In this document: piece by piece, positions 39,734 to 42,272 of the stretch
How the letters are laid out: each line of letters starts with the position of its first letter
Numbering within the stretch: position 1 is the stretch's first letter
Origin: an uncultured Ruminococcus sp.
GTDB lineage: Bacteria; Bacillota; Clostridia; Oscillospirales; CAG-272
Reading direction: 5' to 3'
NCBI GenBank assembly: GCA_902778145.1
Contig: CACYWW010000022.1
Location: 1-42,272, forward strand
DNA length: 42,272 nucleotides
Notes under the pieces: model-generated
The model's database searches: none
Seen by the model: the letters and a program-made list of their open reading frames with translations, nothing else
Told to the model about the DNA's origin: nothing
Translations under genes and position numbers: made by a program

Positions 39734-41575
39734 ATGTATAAGATTTCAGTTCCCGTCGACAGCGGAACAATGGCGCGTTTCGGACGTGAGGAGACTCTGA
39801 CACAGATCCGGCGTTTTGACACCGAACGCGTATTTCTGTCGATCAACTGCTATGTTCCGGATGAGGAAAGAAGAAAAAAGGAGCTTCAGACGCTTTGCGA
39901 GAACGCCGCTTTTTTACGCGCGAACGGATACGAGGTCGGCGCGTGGATCTGGACCTTCATGTTCGAGCAGGACACGCCGTTCACATGTATGACCGGTCTT
40001 CGCGGAGAGCGTTACGGAACGTACGCCTGCCCCACCGATGAAGCGTTCGTCAGCTTCGCATCGGAATACATCTCTGATATAGCGCGCTGCGGTGTTGACC
40101 TGATAATGTTCGACGACGATTTCCGCTACGGCTTTTTCGGCGGCTCCCCCGCCTGCCTCTGCGAGAACCACGTAAAGCTGATAAACGGCGCGCTCGGCAC
40201 GTGTTATGACCGGCAAAGCCTGTGCGACAGGATACTGACGGGCGGCAAAAACGAATTCAGGGACGCTTATATCAAAGCGAACGGAGACGCCTTCCGCGCC
40301 TTCGCGCGCCGTATGAGAGAAGCGGTCGATTCGGTCGACCCGTCGATCCGTCTCGGCTTCTGCACGTGCATGACCGGCTGGGACATCGACGGCGTCGACG
40401 CCGCGGAGATCGCCCGCATCCTCGCAGGCGGCACCCGTCCCTTCGTCCGTCTGATCGGCGCGCCGTACTGGGCGGTAAACCAAAACTGGGGAAATCTTCT
40501 TCAGGACACGGTCGAGCTCGAGCGGATGGAATCGGTTTGGACCCGTGACGGCGACATTGAGCTTATGGCGGAGGGCGACGCGTATCCGCGCCCGCGCATA
40601 AACTGCCCCGCAAGCTTTCTTGAGGGGTACGACACGGCGATCCGCGCCTCCGGCTGCACAGACGGTATCCTCAAATACGGGATAGACTACACGAGCCGTC
40701 CCGATACAGAGACGGGTTACGCCCGCATGCACGAAAGAAACCGCCCGGCGTACCGCTTCATCGATGAAAATTTCAGCGGAGAGCCGTGCGGCGTGAGGGT
40801 GTATTCAGAAATGAGAAAATTCGCGCGGTGCATGATAAAGGACGCGTATCCCGATCCGCAGGACCTCATATTCCCGATGGCTTCGCGCTCGCTCGCCTAT
40901 TGCTCGGTACCGACAAAATACAAGGGAGCGGGCGTCTGCGCCGTGTTTGACGAAAACGCGCGTTACGTCTCCGAGGATCAGCTGTCACACGGCGCGATCA
41001 TAGATATCACAGCCGCCGTGATCCTGACGGAACGCGGGACAGACTGCGGTCTGAGATCCGCCGCGAACGAGATACGTCCGGAGTACGAATATTTCGCGGA
41101 CGGCGACAGGATCGCGATTACCGGCGCCGTGATAAGAGATATAACGGTCGACGGCGGCGCCGAGATCCTGAGCCGCACGGAGGACGGCATGCCCGTGTCG
41201 TACTTTTATGAAAACGCCGGCGGCACGCGCTTCCTCGTTCTCAACGTGATCCCGCGCAAAAGCACTCAGACGATCATGCGTCACGGCAAACGCGGCAGAC
41301 AGTACGCGGACGCGGTAAAACGTCTTTCCGGCAAGGCGCTGCCGTTCTTCATCCCGGATTCTCCCGCTCTCTACGTACAGTGCAGACGTGACGGAGGAAA
41401 GCTCTCGGTAGGTATCTGGAACTTCTTCCCGGACCCCGTACTGAACCCCGTCGCTGAGCTTTCGGAGCTATTTGACAGCGCGGAATTCTTCAACTGTTCG
41501 GGAGAGCTATCGAAAGACAGGCTGACGCTTTCAGACATCCCGCCCTACTCCTTCGTCTCGGTCATCCTGAAATGA
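39734..41575 (+). CDS. Predicted TIM-barrel glycosidase-like protein
   Basis: The 613-residue protein has no signal peptide. Its N-terminal two thirds read as a beta/alpha barrel: 'ERVFLSINCYVP', 'GYEVGAWIWTFMFEQD', 'GVDLIMFDDDFRYGFFGG' with Asp127-129, 'IRLGFCTCMTGWDIDG', 'RPFVRLIGAPYWA', 'DIELMAEGDAYPRPR'. A C-terminal beta domain (about 440-613) resembles those of GH42-type or related enzymes. I do not recognise a named family. The acidic cluster after the fourth strand and the Glu in 'MAEGD' are candidate catalytic residues. AGAGGTC precedes the ATG at 39734; the longer frame starting with TTG at 39719 lies in the terminator and is rejected. Confidence 0.55.
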   Translation: MYKISVPVDSGTMARFGREETLTQIRRFDTERVFLSINCYVPDEERRKKELQTLCENAAFLRANGYEVGAWIWTFMFEQDTPFTCMTGLRGERYGTYACPTDEAFVSFASEYISDIARCGVDLIMFDDDFRYGFFGGSPACLCENHVKLINGALGTCYDRQSLCDRILTGGKNEFRDAYIKANGDAFRAFARRMREAVDSVDPSIRLGFCTCMTGWDIDGVDAAEIARILAGGTRPFVRLIGAPYWAVNQNWGNLLQDTVELERMESVWTRDGDIELMAEGDAYPRPRINCPASFLEGYDTAIRASGCTDGILKYGIDYTSRPDTETGYARMHERNRPAYRFIDENFSGEPCGVRVYSEMRKFARCMIKDAYPDPQDLIFPMASRSLAYCSVPTKYKGAGVCAVFDENARYVSEDQLSHGAIIDITAAVILTERGTDCGLRSAANEIRPEYEYFADGDRIAITGAVIRDITVDGGAEILSRTEDGMPVSYFYENAGGTRFLVLNVIPRKSTQTIMRHGKRGRQYADAVKRLSGKALPFFIPDSPALYVQCRRDGGKLSVGIWNFFPDPVLNPVAELSELFDSAEFFNCSGELSKDRLTLSDIPPYSFVSVILK

Positions 41576-41585
41576 ACAACAATAA

Positions 41586-41618
41586 AAACGCGCAGTGATC
41601 GCTTGACACTGCGCGTTT
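41586..41618. terminator. Terminator between convergent genes
   Basis: AAACGCGCAGTG (41586-41597) pairs with CACTGCGCGTTT (41607-41618) around a 9-nt loop. The T-run is better on the minus strand (from the A-rich 41583-41588), and it lies between the converging TIM-barrel and MetH-like genes. Confidence 0.7.
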
Positions 41619-41630
41619 GAATTCATAAAA

Positions 41631-41690
41631 AATCCTTCGCTCCGCTCAGGATGACGCCGTTTTTTATCGCTTTCTCATTCTGAATTCTTC
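41631..41690 (-). repeat. Second copy of the GTCATCCTGAGCG composite repeat
   Basis: Read on the minus strand, GAATTCAGAATGAGAA, a short AT-rich segment and then GTCATCCTGAGCGGAGCGAAGGATT occur in the same order and orientation as at 29875-29930. As in that copy, the repeat overlaps the 3' end of a coding sequence and includes its last codons and stop. Confidence 0.7.
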
Positions 41691-42272
41691 ATTCACTTCA
41701 AGCGCGTATCTCACCGTCTCCATCGCGTCCTTTGCGTATTTATCGGCGCCTATCTCCTCGGCAAACTGCTCTGTCAGCACCGCTCCGCCTACGATCACGC
41801 GGCACCACGGCGCACGCTCCTTGAGCATCCGCACGGTCTTTTTCATCGCCGGGGTCGTCGTCGTCATCAGGGCGCTGAGACCGGCGAACGGCGCATGCTC
41901 CTTTATGACCTCAAGGCAGACCGTCTCCGCCTTAACGTCCTTTCCGAGATCATGTACGTCAAATCCGTAATTCTCGAGTATCAGCTTCACTATGTTTTTG
42001 CCTATATCGTGTATATCGCCCTCGACCGTCGCCAGAACGAATACGCCGTTTGATGCATTTCCGGCGGGCATTTTTGTTTTTACCGCCTCAAAAGCGCTTT
42101 GCGCAGCCTCCGCCGCTGACAGAAGCTGAGGCAGAAACAGTCTTCCGGACTCAAATCCGCGCCCCACACTGTCAAGCGCCGGTATGATATACCGTGATAT
42201 GACGTCGAGCGGCGGCGTGCTTTCAAGCAGCGTCTCCGCCTGCCGCCTCGCTTCGTCCCGCATACCGTGCTC
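41664..42272 (-). CDS. MetH-like methyltransferase, C-terminal cobalamin-binding part (partial)
   Basis: The visible C-terminus (about 200 residues, open to the window edge) contains a B12-binding helical cap ('LIPALD'-type block 'YIIPALDSVGRGFESGRLFLPQLLSAAEAA') and a Rossmann-like cobalamin domain. The axial-ligand motif GDIHDIGKN (His85 counted from the ATG at 42263) is followed by 'GLSALMTTTTPAM' and 'VIVGGAVLTEQFA'. This matches short MetH-type methionine synthases of Clostridia, which lack the reactivation domain. The frame stays open upstream of 42263, so the homocysteine- and folate-binding domains probably lie outside. A stand-alone corrinoid protein is a less likely alternative. Confidence 0.8.
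   Translation of the reverse strand, partial: EHGMRDEARRQAETLLESTPPLDVISRYIIPALDSVGRGFESGRLFLPQLLSAAEAAQSAFEAVKTKMPAGNASNGVFVLATVEGDIHDIGKNIVKLILENYGFDVHDLGKDVKAETVCLEVIKEHAPFAGLSALMTTTTPAMKKTVRMLKERAPWCRVIVGGAVLTEQFAEEIGADKYAKDAMETVRYALEVNEEFRMRKR

Noticed and set aside
1-42272. rRNA, tRNA, insertion sequences or transposases
   Set aside because: No tRNA-like cloverleaf, rRNA segment or transposase motif was recognised anywhere in the window.

Overview
The window reads as chromosomal DNA of a moderately GC-rich, probably anaerobic and uncultured gut-type member of the Firmicutes (class Clostridia, most like Oscillospirales or Eubacteriales). The signs are a DarA/PstA cyclic-di-AMP receptor, a DivIVA-like protein, cohesin-like and dockerin-like surface proteins, a thioredoxin/OhrR-type redox operon, AraM-type glycerol-1-phosphate dehydrogenase, strong AGGAGG ribosome sites and consensus sigma-A promoters. 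The interspersed hairpin repeats also look like those of gut Clostridia. Taxonomy is inferred from gene content; there is no rRNA or tRNA gene here.

Layout, left to right. (1) 1-3500, minus strand: an operon of a zinc-ribbon ABC exporter, a DUF1854 protein and DarA. (2) 3561-6749, minus strand: an ECF sigma factor with a very large membrane-bound probable anti-sigma/sensor protein, ending at a multi-hairpin repeat block. (3) 6823-9384, plus strand: a redox operon (glutathione peroxidase, OhrR-like MarR regulator, thioredoxin, thioredoxin reductase, small helix-turn-helix protein) behind a consensus promoter with a palindromic operator candidate. (4) 9621-20686: a compact phage-derived cassette. 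Thirteen minus-strand genes (small zinc protein, terminase small and large subunits, portal, scaffold-like, coat, P22 gp4-like, P22 gp10-like nozzle, XhlA, holin, amidase, glycine-rich tip protein, coiled-coil protein) lie between one perfect consensus promoter and one strong terminator. A CI/LexA-like autocleaving repressor is encoded on the other strand. No integrase, replication gene or tail-tube/tape-measure gene is present, so this is a short-tailed (podovirus-like) particle cassette that may be domesticated. (5) 20696-29876, plus strand: split threonine/serine exporter genes, an anchored GH2-type glycosidase, a HAD phosphatase, a prephenate-dehydratase-like protein of unknown role, AraM and a six-hairpin glycosidase. 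These are tightly packed with no obvious new promoter after the phage repressor. (6) 29875-30183: a mosaic of interspersed repeats. (7) 30184-33931: a DivIVA-like coiled-coil gene on the minus strand, divergent from a pair of surface-protein genes (cohesin-like anchored protein, then a dockerin protein with a Glu-Thr repeat). (8) 33975-37971: gltX, an SGNH hydrolase and glnS. (9) 37976-41618: an anchored CBM9-like protein behind its own operator-bearing promoter, then a predicted TIM-barrel glycosidase-like protein. (10) 41664-42272, minus strand: the C-terminal, cobalamin-binding part of a MetH-like protein running off the window.

The most interesting content is the phage-derived cassette. 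It has a face-to-face promoter switch with repeated operator-like motifs, no visible means of integrating or replicating, and intact lysis and packaging genes, which makes it a candidate gene-transfer-agent-like or otherwise domesticated element. Next in interest are the cohesin/dockerin-like surface pair, the c-di-AMP receptor in an ABC/DUF1854 operon, the OhrR-like regulator with a displaced cysteine, and a composite repeat found at the 3' ends of three genes. All family assignments were made by eye from motifs; no database search was run.
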